This document shows positions 62,036 to 64,000 of a stretch of DNA of 64,000 bases, one piece after another; the first letter of the stretch is position 1; every line of letters begins with the position of its first letter. A program made the translations under genes and the position numbers. The DNA comes from Piscicola geometra (Eukaryota; Annelida; Clitellata; Hirudinida; Piscicolidae): positions 2,408,587 to 2,472,586 of the forward strand of contig OX030969.1 of assembly GCA_943735955.1 (NCBI GenBank), read 5' to 3'. Under the pieces are notes generated by a model that was not told the origin of the DNA, did not search any database, and was given only the letters and a program-made list of their open reading frames with translations.

Positions 62036-62628
62036 TTAATAAATAAATTAAGTTTAATTTTGCCGTTTCGAAATTCAACTCTGTTAACCAAATTTATCGG
62101 TATTTGTAAAACTTTTTTTAATTGTTTTTTGCTACAGAGATGATTGAATACATTTCTTTGAAAAGGTTTCACTCGTAGCATTTTTTCATTTTTTTTTTAA
62201 TTCCTTATAGATTCACAACAGAACTTCTAGGCGGTGAAAAGAATGCAACGTGTTCAATAGTGTTACATGCACTTTTCCATTTCACACAAGAATTATGCAC
62301 TTCAAAAATTGATCCAGCTTATGTCAATCATTTCAAAGATAATTATATTTCCGAATTGGAGAAGAATAGGACTAATCAGAATTTCTCACTGTTAAGAATC
62401 GCAACAACTGAAGCAGCATAACCGGCTTTTAAAAAACTGACTTCGCAACAACATCCAATTTTCAACTTTCAAAGCCAAACTGAAAACTCATTATTTTAAC
62501 TTAGATTATCACAAATAATAATTTACTCTATGCTACTCTTTGCTTTCCTTTTTATGACATTACTATTATAATTATTTTTTATTTCTATATTGAATTACGA
62601 CGTAGTGAGAGCACTTCAGTTACGTGCC
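62036..62628. other. Spacer with SINE-core relic
   Basis: AT-rich. 62594-62628 (ACGACGTAGTGAGAGCACTT, CAGTTACGTGCCTG) matches the SINE body at 28180 and 60440. 62210-62470 contains eroded hAT-like text but no usable frame. Confidence 0.45.
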
Positions 62629-63018
62629 TGCCAGTGTTATTTTCGTTTCATAAAATAATTATAGTTTTTATTTCAGTTTCGTTTTGGAATTAATTATAGT
62701 TTTTATTTTCGTTTTCTTTTCGAAAATAATTAAAGTTTTTATTTTCGTTTTCGTTTTGAAAATAATTAAAGTTTTTATTTTCATTTAAGTTTTAAAAATA
62801 TATTAATTTACAACTTTAAACACTATTTTTTTATATCGAAAAAAATTAATTGATCATAAAATGAAACAGTAAAATAGAACTGTATATTAACAACAAATGA
62901 GTTGTAAAAATTAACAGTCAATTGAATTATTATAAGAATTAAGTACGTAAATTATTGAGTAATAACAAATTTGAAATATATTAACAAATTTACGATTAAA
63001 ATAAGTGATAATTTAATT
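62629..63018 (-). mobile_element. Truncated copy of the 1313-2044 hAT MITE
   Basis: It begins CAGTGTTATTTTCGTTTCAT and follows the reverse complement of 2044 down to about 1620 over its whole length, with scattered differences. The other terminus is missing: at 63019 a SINE-tail block starts. Confidence 0.88.

Positions 63019-64000
<982 letters not shown>

Overview
This is a 64 kb piece of an AT-rich, intron-bearing animal nuclear genome. Genes are split into short exons with GT..AG junctions, one promoter pair has TATA boxes, tRNA-derived SINEs, LINEs and hAT DNA transposons abound, and micro- and minisatellites fill most introns. The gene content (a split-kinase receptor tyrosine kinase of PDGFR/VEGFR type, a KIF20-like kinesin, a C-type lectin receptor) and the repeat style fit a lophotrochozoan invertebrate, perhaps an annelid such as a leech; that taxonomic guess is inference only.

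Layout. 1-9.3 kb: AT-rich spacer with a complete hAT-type MITE (1313-2044, perfect 8-bp target duplication), the 3' end of a minus-strand gene (3614-4270), a (GTAT)n array, AT-rich tandem DNA and a decayed LINE. 9.3-17.2 kb: one 16-bp satellite array (consensus TTTAATTTAAACTAAC) cut into four blocks by a LINE (9595-12435), a dispersed palindromic repeat plus a 17-bp satellite, and an insert carrying an intact, unrecognised 278-codon ORF. 17.2-23.4 kb: zinc-finger/RT relics, an 81-86 bp palindrome, an eight-exon Gln/Asn/Gly-rich minus-strand gene that I could join in phase from ATG to stop (18188-20850), part of a second minus-strand gene with a Glu-rich tail, a large GT array and a truncated LINE. 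23.9-27.4 kb: eight phase-consistent exons of a KIF20-like kinesin motor, with odd switch residues.

27.6-35.9 kb is a direct segmental duplication. Each copy carries a small secreted cationic-peptide gene (minus strand; TATA box, 5' UTR intron and 3' UTR conserved) whose signal peptide is nearly identical at DNA level while the mature peptide is unrelated. Copy A also holds a plus-strand C-type lectin receptor gene with a transmembrane segment and two YxxL/I motifs in its tail; copy B has lost it. 35.8-50 kb is a graveyard of hAT-like elements, an accessory transposon ORF, LINE remains and one arm of an inverted duplication.

51.1-60.8 kb (minus strand) is the cytoplasmic and transmembrane part of a receptor tyrosine kinase. 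Thirteen exons in order give the TM segment, juxtamembrane, Gly loop, C-helix, hinge, kinase insert, catalytic loop, activation segment and C-lobe; its introns host a SINE-bearing hAT element and several tandem repeats. The window ends in (CATA)n and (TA)n arrays, another hAT copy and a duplicated SINE-tail block. There are no bacterial-type operons, CRISPR arrays or rRNA genes.
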